This document shows positions 51,229 through 60,454 of a stretch of 64,000 bases of DNA, piece by piece. The position numbers and the translations under genes were made by a program. The stretch's first letter is position 1. Each line of letters starts with the position of its first letter. The DNA is from Leptolinea sp. UBA5203 (lineage in GTDB: Bacteria; Chloroflexota; Anaerolineae; Anaerolineales; Anaerolineaceae), in assembly GCA_002412765.1 (NCBI GenBank), contig DHVR01000061.1:1-64000 (forward strand). The letters run 5' to 3'. The notes beneath the pieces were generated by a model. The model did no database searches. It was not told the DNA's origin and saw only the letters and a list, made by a program, of their open reading frames with translations.

Positions 51229-52887
51229 GTGAGCAAGATAAACCGTATTTTTGCAATTCTTCTTCTAACTATGCTCCTGAGCTCATGTGTGAATCCTGCT
51301 TTTCCTTCCGGAATAGATTCGCTGGGTGAGGATGCTCAAAATAACCCCGCTCTATTACAGGCAGAAACTGAAAACCCTGAACAATCCACGGTACCCATGG
51401 ATTTGAAGCCCAAATTGTTTCTTGCGGATGAAATTCAATCTCCTTATCGTGATGAGCTGATGAAACGGTTGGATGTGGAGATCGTTCAAGAGCAAGGCAT
51501 AGCGGATGTGACCATAACACCTTATCAAGAAAAAATCCATGCTTCTCAGACAGGAACAATTGTGGAATGGCTTTATGTGGCGGCTGTGCCATTTCAATTT
51601 CCAGCGGAAACCATAGATGACTGGGATATCAAACGAGCCTGGCAGGGGATGACCTTCAAACAATTCAATTTCCAACCTTTATTGGTATCAAAAGCCACAG
51701 CGGCTTACTTTTCCACGCTCTGGGGGCCACCCAGTGCAAAATCTGTCAAAATAGTACTTCCGGAGGCGTTGCTTGAAACTGCCTCCGGAAATCCGGGTTC
51801 CTGGGGCATCCTGCCATTTGAAGAGCTCAGCCCCAAGTGGCGAATCCTCTCGGTGGGTGGACACTTTCCTCTGGATCGAGATCTTGACCGCGAATCCTAT
51901 CCTTTGATGGCCCGATATTTTGTTCATTCGCGAAATGCTTCAATAGATGTGCAATCTTTTATTGGCACAAATTTTGACCCGCAGCAGATGACCAGTCTTT
52001 TACTAACCGGCACTACGGCTCTGGTTCGGCATCTGGCCTTTACAATTGAAAATGAGGGCATTGAATACCCGATTGAAGAAATTCGAAGTGTGTTTACTGA
52101 GACGGATATCACCCATCTCAGTAATGAAGTGCCCATGTTTGAAGCCTGCCCGCCGGCTGTTCCTCTACGCGTGGAGATGCGCTTTTGTAGCGATCCTTCA
52201 TACATCACGCTGTTCAATTTATTGGAGATCAGTTTTGTGGAATTATCCGGAAATCATGAAATGGATTGGTGGGAAGATCCTTTTCTGGAGACGCTGGAAC
52301 TTTACAAGGAGAACATTATTCCCGTCGTGGGCGGTGGAGAAAACCTGACTGAAGCATTGAAACCGCTGGAAATCGAAGATCATGGTAACCGCTTTGTCTT
52401 TTTCTCCTGTAATGCCGTTGGCCCAATAGAAAATCTGGCAACTAAAGACCGGGCTGGTTCGGCTCCTTGTGACGTAGAACAATTATCCAGGGATATTGCG
52501 GCCTACCGAACCAGGGGTTTTCTACCCGTGGTTTTGTTCCAACATATTGAAGTCGATACGATTTATCCGCACTCCCTGCAGCGTATCGAATTTGCTGAAC
52601 TGGCAGATGCGGGTGCGGTGATTGTCAGCGGCAGCCAGGCGCATCGCCCGCAAACCTTTGCCTTTTCTGGAGAAAGTTTACTGCACTACGGATTGGGAAA
52701 CACATTCTTTGATCAAACCAAGAAACCCTACAACTTTGGATTTATGGATCGACATTATTTTTATCAAGGAAAATATATCAGTACGGAACTTTTACCAGTA
52801 GAAATTACCAAAGACTACCAGACTATCTTAATGCCCGAAGCGGATCGATTGAAATTCTTAACCGAAATTTTAGGGAGCATGCAATGA
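51229..52887 (+). CDS. CapA-like lipoprotein with N-terminal binding-protein-like domain, copy 1
   Basis: The 552-residue protein starts at GTG 51229 (GGAG nine bases before) with a lipoprotein signal ending LLSSC. Residues about 40-245 resemble a phosphate/tungstate-type binding domain (KPKLFLADEIQ, WGILPFEELSPKWRIL). From about 250 a CapA/PgsA metallophosphatase-like domain follows, with FTETDITHLSNEV, ELSGNHEMDW, LFQHIEVDTIYP and VIVSGSQAHRPQTF, ending GLGNTFFDQ. CapA proteins are needed for poly-gamma-glutamate or capsule export. It overlaps a diverged second copy by four bases. Confidence 0.85.
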   Translation: MSKINRIFAILLLTMLLSSCVNPAFPSGIDSLGEDAQNNPALLQAETENPEQSTVPMDLKPKLFLADEIQSPYRDELMKRLDVEIVQEQGIADVTITPYQEKIHASQTGTIVEWLYVAAVPFQFPAETIDDWDIKRAWQGMTFKQFNFQPLLVSKATAAYFSTLWGPPSAKSVKIVLPEALLETASGNPGSWGILPFEELSPKWRILSVGGHFPLDRDLDRESYPLMARYFVHSRNASIDVQSFIGTNFDPQQMTSLLLTGTTALVRHLAFTIENEGIEYPIEEIRSVFTETDITHLSNEVPMFEACPPAVPLRVEMRFCSDPSYITLFNLLEISFVELSGNHEMDWWEDPFLETLELYKENIIPVVGGGENLTEALKPLEIEDHGNRFVFFSCNAVGPIENLATKDRAGSAPCDVEQLSRDIAAYRTRGFLPVVLFQHIEVDTIYPHSLQRIEFAELADAGAVIVSGSQAHRPQTFAFSGESLLHYGLGNTFFDQTKKPYNFGFMDRHYFYQGKYISTELLPVEITKDYQTILMPEADRLKFLTEILGSMQ

Positions 52888-54539
52888 AAAAGATATCCAG
52901 ATTAGGTTTTAGTGGATTGATGCTCTTGTCCTTGCTGCTGTCTGGCTGTTCCTATTTCCCCCCCCGTGCACCACAAGCGCAAGGGGAGATATTTTCTGTT
53001 GATCAGAGCGCTTTTTCCGATGCATCAAGCCCGGATGATACACTGAACTCAGAATCCATGGCATTGAAATTTTCCGATCCCATTCCTGCAGGTTTAGAGT
53101 CCTTAATCCAACAAGCCGTGGTTTCCCGGGAACTTGACCCTGGTATGAAGGCCCACGTTCAATATGCTGAGCAGCAAGATCAAATCATAGGGAATTGGAT
53201 TTATGTGGCAGCCACCGCGTTTCCCTCCCTGGTGGATGAAATCAGCGAGGAACAGTTGCAGGCCTTGTGGTCCGGGAATCCCGAAGATAACATTTGGACA
53301 CGACTATATATCCAGGAGGCCGATATACCCATCCTGTCTCTCAAATTGGGCGAGCCTTCCATGAATACCGTGTATTCGATACCTGTGGAAGTAGAAGTAA
53401 AAACCGCCTGGAAGGAGCCGGCCTCCCTGTTTATTCTGCCCTTTGAACGGGTCACGCCGCTCTGGAAAATCCTAAAATTTGATGACGTTTCCATCTTCAG
53501 TCGTCCCTTTAAGTCGGAAATATATCCGCTGACCCTATCCTACACATTCACTGACGGAAATTCAAAGGAATTGGCTGCACCGCAGACGAACTTTGATCCA
53601 AACAAAATGACCACCGTGTTAATGACTGGGGTTACCGCGCTCACCCGGGCTACGGGTGCAAAAATGGATACCGAAGGGATTGAATTCCCAGCCTCGTCAA
53701 TACGGGATGTTTTGCTGGATGCGGATATAACCCATATAAGTAATGAAGTTTCTTTTGCTGAAGATTGCCCGTTGGCCAATGCCAGTCAAACTTCAGTGAT
53801 GTTTTGCAGCCGGCCAGAGTATTTTGATTTATTGACCTATACAGATATTGAGATTGTCGAGTTATCTGGCAACCACCTGATGGATTGGAGTGTGAAAGGC
53901 TTTAACTATTCGCTGGGGCTGTATGAAGCGACCGGGATGGGCGTCTATGCCGGGGGCGTCAATCAAAAGGCAGCACGTCAACCCTATAAGATAGAACTCA
54001 ATGGCAATAAGCTTGCCTTTCTTGGCTGCAACCCTGCCGGCCCGCCCAATGTTTGGGCGACAGATACGATTTCCGGGGTGGCAGACTGTAAGGAAGATTG
54101 GATGATTAAAGAAGTGGAAGAACTGGCAAAGGAAGGCTACCTGCCTATTGTCACCATGCAGCATTTTGAAACTTATGCCATGCAACCCAATCCACAACAA
54201 AAGGCTGATTTTTTGAAGTTATCCGCGCGTGGGGCGGTGATCGTCAGCGGCAGTCAAGCCCACTTGCCTCAGGGGATGACGTTTGTAGGGGATCATTTTA
54301 TCCATTACGGTTTGGGAAATCTATTCTTTGATCAAATGGATATTCCAGTGGTAGGTACCCGGCGTGAATTTCTTGACCGGCATGTGATTTACGATGGAAA
54401 ATATATCCAAACCGAATTAATTACTGCCATGCTGGAGGATTATGCGCGCCCGCGCTTAATGACCGATGAGGAACGAAATCTTTTCTTATCGGATATCTTT
54501 ACCGCCAGCGGATGGCTGCGGGCAGAGGAGGCCAAATGA
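52884..54539 (+). CDS. CapA-like lipoprotein with N-terminal binding-protein-like domain, copy 2
   Basis: The 551-residue protein is a paralogue of the preceding gene with the same layout: lipoprotein signal ending LLLSGC, a binding-protein-like part (FILPFERVTPLWKILK) and a CapA domain (LDADITHISNEVSF, ELSGNHLMDW, TMQHFETYAMQP, VIVSGSQAHLPQ, GLGNLFFDQ). The metal-binding Asp, Asn, His residues are kept in both copies. Start ATGA overlaps the previous stop, and its stop overlaps the next start. Tandem duplication followed by divergence suggests that the pair works as partners outside the membrane. Confidence 0.85.
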   Translation: MKKISRLGFSGLMLLSLLLSGCSYFPPRAPQAQGEIFSVDQSAFSDASSPDDTLNSESMALKFSDPIPAGLESLIQQAVVSRELDPGMKAHVQYAEQQDQIIGNWIYVAATAFPSLVDEISEEQLQALWSGNPEDNIWTRLYIQEADIPILSLKLGEPSMNTVYSIPVEVEVKTAWKEPASLFILPFERVTPLWKILKFDDVSIFSRPFKSEIYPLTLSYTFTDGNSKELAAPQTNFDPNKMTTVLMTGVTALTRATGAKMDTEGIEFPASSIRDVLLDADITHISNEVSFAEDCPLANASQTSVMFCSRPEYFDLLTYTDIEIVELSGNHLMDWSVKGFNYSLGLYEATGMGVYAGGVNQKAARQPYKIELNGNKLAFLGCNPAGPPNVWATDTISGVADCKEDWMIKEVEELAKEGYLPIVTMQHFETYAMQPNPQQKADFLKLSARGAVIVSGSQAHLPQGMTFVGDHFIHYGLGNLFFDQMDIPVVGTRREFLDRHVIYDGKYIQTELITAMLEDYARPRLMTDEERNLFLSDIFTASGWLRAEEAK

Positions 54540-55171
54540 TAATTCTGGATATTTCAGTGAATGTAGATACTGAGTTGCCGGTTTGGTCGGGTGACCCTGC
54601 GGTGCGAATAGAAAGCGCTGCTTGCATAAAAAATGGAGACAGCTATAATTTGAGCTATTTACACATTAGCGCACATACCGGCACGCATATTGACGCTCCA
54701 CTGCACTTTCTTGAGGATGGTGGATCCATAGGTGGCATTGCTCTTGAAAGGTTGATCGGACCTGTGCAAGTCGTCGAAGTCCCGGTGGGTACGAGTTGTA
54801 TCAATGCTGCTGTAATAGAGGCTTTACCCATCCAGTCGGGGGTCGAGAGAATTCTATTCAAAACCAGTAACTCGTCTCTGTGGGGAAAGGGAAATCAATT
54901 TGATGAAACCTATACTGCTCTGGATACCAGCGGCGCTGAAAAACTGGTCGATTTGGGCATTCATTTGGTTGGAATCGATTATTTATCCATCTCTATTTTT
55001 GAGGATGTCATGCAGCCGCATATAATACTGCTATCCAAAGAGGTCGTCATATTGGAAGGATGTGATTTATCCAATGTCCAGCCCGGTATGTATACCTTAA
55101 TCTGCCTGCCCCTTAAAATAAATTCAAGCGAAGGAGCACCCGTACGTGCCATCTTGATGCAAGAAGAATAG
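54536..55171 (+). CDS. Cyclase-family metal-dependent hydrolase (kynurenine formamidase-like)
   Basis: The 211-residue protein has the cyclase-family motif HTGTHIDAPLHFLEDGGSI, whose His and Asp residues bind two metals in kynurenine formamidase KynB and isatin hydrolase. LVGIDYLSISIFED near the C-terminus adds the conserved Asp. Its natural substrate is uncertain; KynB-type partners are absent. ATG 54536 overlaps the stop of the CapA-like gene (ATGA), so it is co-translated with a surface lipoprotein pair, an unusual partner. Confidence 0.9.
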   Translation: MIILDISVNVDTELPVWSGDPAVRIESAACIKNGDSYNLSYLHISAHTGTHIDAPLHFLEDGGSIGGIALERLIGPVQVVEVPVGTSCINAAVIEALPIQSGVERILFKTSNSSLWGKGNQFDETYTALDTSGAEKLVDLGIHLVGIDYLSISIFEDVMQPHIILLSKEVVILEGCDLSNVQPGMYTLICLPLKINSSEGAPVRAILMQEE

Positions 55172-55252
55172 TACCGGCGTGTGATTGTAACCATTAGGTC
55201 AATTATGCGTCTAATAAACAGCAAAGAAACGAGCTGAAGAGGAGTTTTATTT

Positions 55253-56221
55253 ATGGAAATTAAGTTGAACAATTTCTCAAAGACCAAAACCAGTCTGGAC
55301 CAGGAACATGTCAAAATGTTGGTGATTGGTTCCGGCCCGGCAGGCATGGCGGCAGCCTTATACGGCGCTCGGGCAGAACTCCACCCAGTTGTCTTAACCG
55401 GTATTCAGTTAGGCGGTCAGGCGGCCATTACAAATGTCATCGAAAATTACCCCGGTTTCCCGGATGGAGTCGGCGGTTCTGAATTATCCGATCAATTCCA
55501 GAAGAATGCCGAGAAATTTGGTGCACGGTTTGAGTTTGACACCGTTACCGAGGTGAACCTCTCCGAACGTCCCTTCTCGGTTAAGACTTATGGCAAGGAA
55601 TATTTAGCGGATACGCTAATTATTTCCACTGGAGCCAGCCCCAATCATTTAAATATCCCGGGTGAAAAAGAACTTACCGGAAAAGGCGTTTCATATTGTG
55701 GTACCTGTGACGGTTGGTTTTTTAAGGACAAGAAAGTAGTGGTGGTCGGTGGCGGCGATAGTGCCCTCGAGGAAGCCTTATTCCTCACCCGTTTTGCCTC
55801 TGAGTTGAAAGTGATCCACCGCCGTGATGAGTTACGCGCCGGGGCGATTCTCCAAAATCGCGCGAAAGAGAATAAAAAACTGTCCTTTGTTTGGAACAGT
55901 GTCGTTACTGAAATTCTGGGTGACAGCGCGGTAAAACAAGTTAAGATAAAGAACACCCAAACCGGAGAAGAAAGTTTTCTGGATACGGATGGAGTGTTTA
56001 TTTTTATTGGTCATCGACCCAATACAGAATTATTTCTCAATCAGATTGAATTTGATGCGAACGGCTATATTGCCGTGGATGCCCGCATGCACACCAGCAT
56101 TCCTGGCGTCTATGCAGCCGGTGAAATTGCGGATTCTCATTTCCGGCAGGTGATTACTTCCGCGGGTATGGGTGCAGCAGCGGCAATTGAAGCGACACAT
56201 TTTTTGGAAGACAACGAATAG
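55253..56221 (+). CDS. trxB: Thioredoxin reductase
   Basis: The 322-residue protein has FAD-binding GSGPAGMAAALYGARAEL, the redox-active pair Cys149-Cys152 in CGTCDGW, the NADPH-binding VVVVGGGDSALEEALFL and the C-terminal GVYAAGEIAD. The motif CGTC replaces the common CATC; this should not affect activity. A roughly 20-residue N-terminal extension precedes the usual start. It reduces thioredoxin for cytoplasmic redox balance. Its downstream region has been interrupted by an IS1182-like element starting about 20 bases after the stop. Confidence 0.93.
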   Translation: MEIKLNNFSKTKTSLDQEHVKMLVIGSGPAGMAAALYGARAELHPVVLTGIQLGGQAAITNVIENYPGFPDGVGGSELSDQFQKNAEKFGARFEFDTVTEVNLSERPFSVKTYGKEYLADTLIISTGASPNHLNIPGEKELTGKGVSYCGTCDGWFFKDKKVVVVGGGDSALEEALFLTRFASELKVIHRRDELRAGAILQNRAKENKKLSFVWNSVVTEILGDSAVKQVKIKNTQTGEESFLDTDGVFIFIGHRPNTELFLNQIEFDANGYIAVDARMHTSIPGVYAAGEIADSHFRQVITSAGMGAAAAIEATHFLEDNE

Positions 56222-56240
56222 GTTTTTTTGACTAAAAAAA

Positions 56241-57972
56241 GGGGTCGTCTAAAAAGAATAACCAAACGGCGACTCAAAGTAACAAAAATGAGATTTTGGA
56301 CCAAAAACAAAAAAAATGGTAGCTTATCTAGCTGCCATTTTTCTCATATTATGGGCAATACTTATCAATCCCCACTCAGTATTTACTTTATCAACACCTC
56401 GGAGCATGAATCTCCTGAATCCCATATTATGTTTTATATGGCCAAAGACCGTTTCCACCTCAGTAGAACGTTCTGATCGCAAGCGAACACCACTCTCTGA
56501 AGTCAAGTTTCTCCTGGCTTGTTCTCGATAAGCCATTAAACGGAAACTGATACGGATGGAGCGATTCCCTTTGGCTTTTGTACATTGGGATTTGAGAGCA
56601 CACTCATGGCAATCCTCACACTGATAATTACGACGATCTGAAAGATAACCGTTGTCGGTCTTGTAGCGAGTAGTATTCAAAAAGCGAAGTCTTTTGTTGG
56701 CCGGACAAATAAACTGGTCATTTTCAGCATCATAACTAAACTGTTCTGCACGGAATTGGTGCTTACGAATCAATTCTGGTTTCCGATAATGGTGAGTATC
56801 TTGATAGAAAGTACCGTACTTGACATAGTTATTCATTCCATATTGCTCAATATAAGCATAATTCTCTTCACTGCCATACCCAGCATCTGCTACCGCAGTC
56901 TGGGGTAGTTTGCCAAATCCTTTTCGCATCTTTTCAAAATGAGAGATCAAACAAGAGGTGTCTCCAGCCCGTTGGTGCACACTGAAACCCACAATGAACT
57001 GCCCTTCGGTGCCAACTTGAATGTTATAGGCAGGTTTTGGCCAAGGCCTTTCTGCTCCCCGATCTTCTTTCATCCGCATGCAACCGGCATCTTCATCTGT
57101 TTTGGCATAACTATTTCGTCCTGCCAAGGTTTCTTTTTGTTGCTCATATTTCTCTAACCTTGGCAGACAATCTTTTTCAATTTTCTTCATCGCCTGCCGC
57201 GTTTCTTTTTTTTGAATCTTTTCTCGCAACACTTGATTCAATTCCTCGATCTTTTTCTTCAATCGCTCTGAATTGATATCTTCTTTGCTGTTTCCACCCA
57301 GCTCTTCAAGATCATCATCCCCATACTCCTCATTTTCTGCTTCATTGGCTTTCTCAATCTCATCCAGCAGACCTTTGATTTGTTCCTTGACCCTGTTTTG
57401 ATAATTCTCGTTGCGCTTGGCCCATACTACCTTATGTTTATTAGCATTGGCTTCAATTTTTGTTCCATCCAAAAAGTAGTTTTCCAACTTCACATACCCG
57501 CCCTCAACCAGGTATTCCAATACCGCCGTGAATATTTCATCAATCACTGGCTTAATGCGACTGCTGCGAAAGGCATTCAGAGTTCGGAAATCTGGTGTGT
57601 TTTCCCCACTGATCCACATGAAGTGGATGTTTTCCCTCAATGCCTTAGCCACGCGCCGTGACGAATAGATCTTTTCGCAATAGGCATATACCAACACCTT
57701 CAGCATCATTTTGGGGTGATAACTGCTTGTACCTCCCCCTTTGTACTGATTCAACAATACGTTTAGATCGATCTTTTCGACTGCTTCGCTTACCGTTCTC
57801 ACCAAATGGTTTTCGGGTATGAGTTCGTCATAACTTTGCGGTATCAGCTTGATCTGATTCATTACATAGGGTTTAAATACGGGGGTGGCTTCTTTTCTTT
57901 TCATTCCTTAATTGTATTAAAGGTCTTTAAAAAAATAAAGGGGCTGCCCTATATTACTTTTAGGACAGCCCC
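56241..57972. mobile_element. IS1182-family insertion sequence
   Basis: The element spans about 1.73 kb. The left end reads GGGGTCGTCTAAAAAG and the reverse complement of the right end GGGGCTGTCCTAAAAG, imperfect terminal inverted repeats of about 20 bases. Each end can also fold as a short hairpin. One intact transposase gene lies on the minus strand between them. No clear target duplication was identified, so the end positions are estimates. Confidence 0.75.
56324..57904 (-). CDS. IS1182-family transposase
   Basis: The 526-residue protein has the family layout. An N-terminal DUF772-type region (YHPKMMLKVLVYAYCEKIYS, FMWISGENTPDFRTLNAFR) precedes a DDE core with Asp in FLDGTKIEANANK, Asp in AVADAGYGSEENY and Glu in STEVETVFGHIKHNMGF. 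A Cys-rich zinc-like insert (CEDCHECALKSQC) and a Glu-rich coiled coil are present. All catalytic residues and length are intact, so the element may be active. Its insertion separates trxB from the LysM gene without breaking either. Confidence 0.92.
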   Translation of the reverse strand: MKRKEATPVFKPYVMNQIKLIPQSYDELIPENHLVRTVSEAVEKIDLNVLLNQYKGGGTSSYHPKMMLKVLVYAYCEKIYSSRRVAKALRENIHFMWISGENTPDFRTLNAFRSSRIKPVIDEIFTAVLEYLVEGGYVKLENYFLDGTKIEANANKHKVVWAKRNENYQNRVKEQIKGLLDEIEKANEAENEEYGDDDLEELGGNSKEDINSERLKKKIEELNQVLREKIQKKETRQAMKKIEKDCLPRLEKYEQQKETLAGRNSYAKTDEDAGCMRMKEDRGAERPWPKPAYNIQVGTEGQFIVGFSVHQRAGDTSCLISHFEKMRKGFGKLPQTAVADAGYGSEENYAYIEQYGMNNYVKYGTFYQDTHHYRKPELIRKHQFRAEQFSYDAENDQFICPANKRLRFLNTTRYKTDNGYLSDRRNYQCEDCHECALKSQCTKAKGNRSIRISFRLMAYREQARRNLTSESGVRLRSERSTEVETVFGHIKHNMGFRRFMLRGVDKVNTEWGLISIAHNMRKMAAR

Positions 57973-57995
57973 TCTGTGTTATATGGTTTTAATAA

Positions 57996-59174
57996 TTAAC
58001 TTCCAGGTGTGGCTGAGGGTTGGAAAGTGGGTGTAATTGCTGTCTCGCTATACCAGCTAAAGACACGATATTCACTCATTGCTCCCGCAGAATCCCAGAC
58101 AGGAGATCCATCTTTCAAGGTGCCATTTTGGCGGACTGGTTCAACCCACCAGCGAAGGATATGTGGACTACTGTCAATGGGGCGGAAACTGCTAGGAACG
58201 ATGAATTTTGTATCGGTTACGTACTTAATTAATTTCTTGCCTTTCCCTTCACTTAGGTCTTCCACTACTACTTTGTAGGCTTCATTTTGCAGCAAGGTGA
58301 CATTGGAGGCCCATTGCAGAGTGACAGAATCATTCGAAGGGTTGAAAACAGTGCCATCGGCTGGCAGCAATAAATTACTGGCCATATAGGGTGGGGGATT
58401 GGTTGCGGTTGGGGTAGGGCCAGCTGTTGGCAGGCGTTCACATAAGGGGATGCTTAACCGTTCTCCAAGAAATACTGTATCGGTAGTTTTTCCATTATAT
58501 TGTTTAATGGATTCCATACTGATATTGTAGTTCGCTGCAATTCCGGCTAAAGTATCAAACTCAGCAACGGTGTAGGCCAGGATTTGACAGGCCGATTCCG
58601 TGGCTTCTGCGATGCTCAACGTGTTGGTCGGGACGGGCGTCATGGTGATGGTAGGCTGCGGTACAAGAATTTTTTGGCCTACACTTAAAACGCCGCATTC
58701 AGGTGGTAACTTGTTCAGGTCCACGATTGATCGGACGGAAATATCATAATAAGCAGCAATCCCACTACACAAATCCCCACTTTGGATGATGTATTCAAAG
58801 GGAGGTAACAATGTCGCGGTAGGCTGGGGGGTACCAGTCTCCGTGACGGTTGGAGTCATGCTTTTTGTTGGGGTAATGGTCTCAGTAGACGTAGCGCTGG
58901 GAATGATGCCATTCTCAGGTTGAGAGCCGGCTGTCAGGGCATAGACTACGCCAGCACCAATGGCTAGCAGGATAACCATAATACCTAAAGCCAGCGGCAA
59001 ATTCAGCGTGATTTCGGGCATTCGAGGGGACTTAATGGTTGGAATGTCCTGCTCTTGCCTGCTGTTGGTTTTAAGCTGAAGATTTGTTCCGCAAACAAGA
59101 CAGCGGGTTGCATTTGGTTTTACCGGACTGCCGCATGTTGGACAGATTGTTGTTGTCGTATTTTCAGGACTCAT
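57996..59174 (-). CDS. Zinc-ribbon, single-TM protein with two LysM domains
   Basis: The 392-residue protein starts with a cytoplasmic zinc ribbon (CPTCGSPVKPNATRCLVCGT). A transmembrane segment (about 58-80), a Thr/Pro-rich linker, two LysM domains (about 128-172 FEYIIQSGDLCSGIAAYYDI, and 198-245 AYTVAEFDTLAGIAANYNIS), another Pro/Thr linker and a beta-sandwich domain (about 262-370) follow. The topology places LysM outside, binding peptidoglycan, and the ribbon inside. It may link the envelope to a cytoplasmic partner. An extended -10 (TGGTATAAT) lies 33 bases before the start. Confidence 0.85.
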   Translation of the reverse strand: MSPENTTTTICPTCGSPVKPNATRCLVCGTNLQLKTNSRQEQDIPTIKSPRMPEITLNLPLALGIMVILLAIGAGVVYALTAGSQPENGIIPSATSTETITPTKSMTPTVTETGTPQPTATLLPPFEYIIQSGDLCSGIAAYYDISVRSIVDLNKLPPECGVLSVGQKILVPQPTITMTPVPTNTLSIAEATESACQILAYTVAEFDTLAGIAANYNISMESIKQYNGKTTDTVFLGERLSIPLCERLPTAGPTPTATNPPPYMASNLLLPADGTVFNPSNDSVTLQWASNVTLLQNEAYKVVVEDLSEGKGKKLIKYVTDTKFIVPSSFRPIDSSPHILRWWVEPVRQNGTLKDGSPVWDSAGAMSEYRVFSWYSETAITPTFQPSATPGS

Positions 59175-59206
59175 GAGTCATTTTCCTGTCGTTCAAAATT
59201 GGGTTG

Positions 59207-59215
59207 ATTATACCA
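59207..59215 (-). promoter_or_regulatory. Extended -10 promoter of the LysM gene
   Basis: On the minus strand TGGTATAAT (59215-59207) is an ideal extended -10 element. The surrounding 18 bases are identical to those in front of the L,D-transpeptidase gene. Confidence 0.6.
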
Positions 59216-59270
59216 TATCGTCTGGGAGTATAGACTATACAGCACTGCCTGGCTGTGTTATCCTCTGCTT

Positions 59271-60449
59271 ATGGTAGAAGCTGCAAGCCTGTATATCCAT
59301 ATTCCTTTCTGTAAAAAGCGTTGTTATTATTGCGATTTTAACACAGTTGCAGGCAATGACGGCCAAATTGAGGCCTATTTTGTGGCATTAAATCAGGAAA
59401 TCGTACAAGTTGCTGGTAAATACGCATCCGATAATCCAATACATACAATCTATATCGGAGGCGGAACGCCAAGCCATGTGGATACTGCGTTGATCAGCAA
59501 GTTGATGGACATGATTAACGAGAATTTCACTATCTTGCCGGATAGTGAAATCAGCATGGAGGCTAATCCGGGTACCTTGAGCCTTCAGAAATTGGAAGCT
59601 TATAGGAAGGCTGGGATCAATCGACTCAGTCTGGGGGTACAGTCCGCCGATAATGAAGAATTAGCCAGGCTGGGAAGAATCCACAGCTTTGAAGATGTGA
59701 TTCAAAATGTATCCGAGGCCAGGAGAGCAGGTTTTGATAACATTTCCTTGGATTTGATTTTCGGTCTGCCGGGACAAACCATGGGCAGTTGGATACATTC
59801 TCTCGAAAAAGTGACTGACATAGGTCTTGAACACCTTTCGCTTTATTCACTCACCATAGAAGAAGGAACACCTTTTGGGAGGTGGGTAGCGGACGGCAGC
59901 ATGAGCGTCCCGGATGATGATGAGATGGCAGATCAATATGCATCTGCTCAGGACTGGCTGGCTGAACACGGTTTTGAGCAATATGAAATTTCCAATTGGC
60001 GGAAAAAGGACGAAGTACGAGATTTTACCAGCCGGCATAATTGCCAGTATTGGCTAAATTTACCCTATCTTGGATTGGGATTGGGCTCTCACAGTTGCGT
60101 TGGCGGAATGAGGCTTGCTAATAGCACCAGTTTGGCCGATTACATTCAGGCTTGTATGGTTATGCCGATGGGTATCCATGAGACTTTTCCTGCTTGTGTG
60201 GAAGTGAACGAGATTGATGAGTTTACAGCAATGCAGGAGACTATGATGCTGGGTTTGCGTTTGATTCAGCAGGGAGTATCCAATGCTGAATTTTTCCAGC
60301 GGTTTGGCAGAAAAATTGAAGCTGTATTTGGCACAGAAATCAACGATCTTATCCGGGTTGGGCTTGCGCATTGGATGGATGATGACCGATTTGGTTTGAC
60401 GGAGCGGGGAGTTTTACTGGGAAATCAGGCTTTCATAAAATTCGTATAG
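59271..60449 (+). CDS. hemW: Radical SAM heme chaperone HemW
   Basis: The 392-residue protein has the HemW cluster motif PFCKKRCYYCDFNT (Cys14, Cys18, Cys21), the GGGTPSHV SAM-binding loop, RLSLGVQS and LIFGLPGQT of the coproporphyrinogen oxidase-like family, and a C-terminal helical HemN_C region. The CDFN signature distinguishes it from true HemN, which has a fourth Cys there. HemW carries heme to target enzymes in the cytoplasm. It lies alone between divergent and convergent genes. Confidence 0.92.
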   Translation: MVEAASLYIHIPFCKKRCYYCDFNTVAGNDGQIEAYFVALNQEIVQVAGKYASDNPIHTIYIGGGTPSHVDTALISKLMDMINENFTILPDSEISMEANPGTLSLQKLEAYRKAGINRLSLGVQSADNEELARLGRIHSFEDVIQNVSEARRAGFDNISLDLIFGLPGQTMGSWIHSLEKVTDIGLEHLSLYSLTIEEGTPFGRWVADGSMSVPDDDEMADQYASAQDWLAEHGFEQYEISNWRKKDEVRDFTSRHNCQYWLNLPYLGLGLGSHSCVGGMRLANSTSLADYIQACMVMPMGIHETFPACVEVNEIDEFTAMQETMMLGLRLIQQGVSNAEFFQRFGRKIEAVFGTEINDLIRVGLAHWMDDDRFGLTERGVLLGNQAFIKFV

Positions 60450-60454
60450 GAAAA

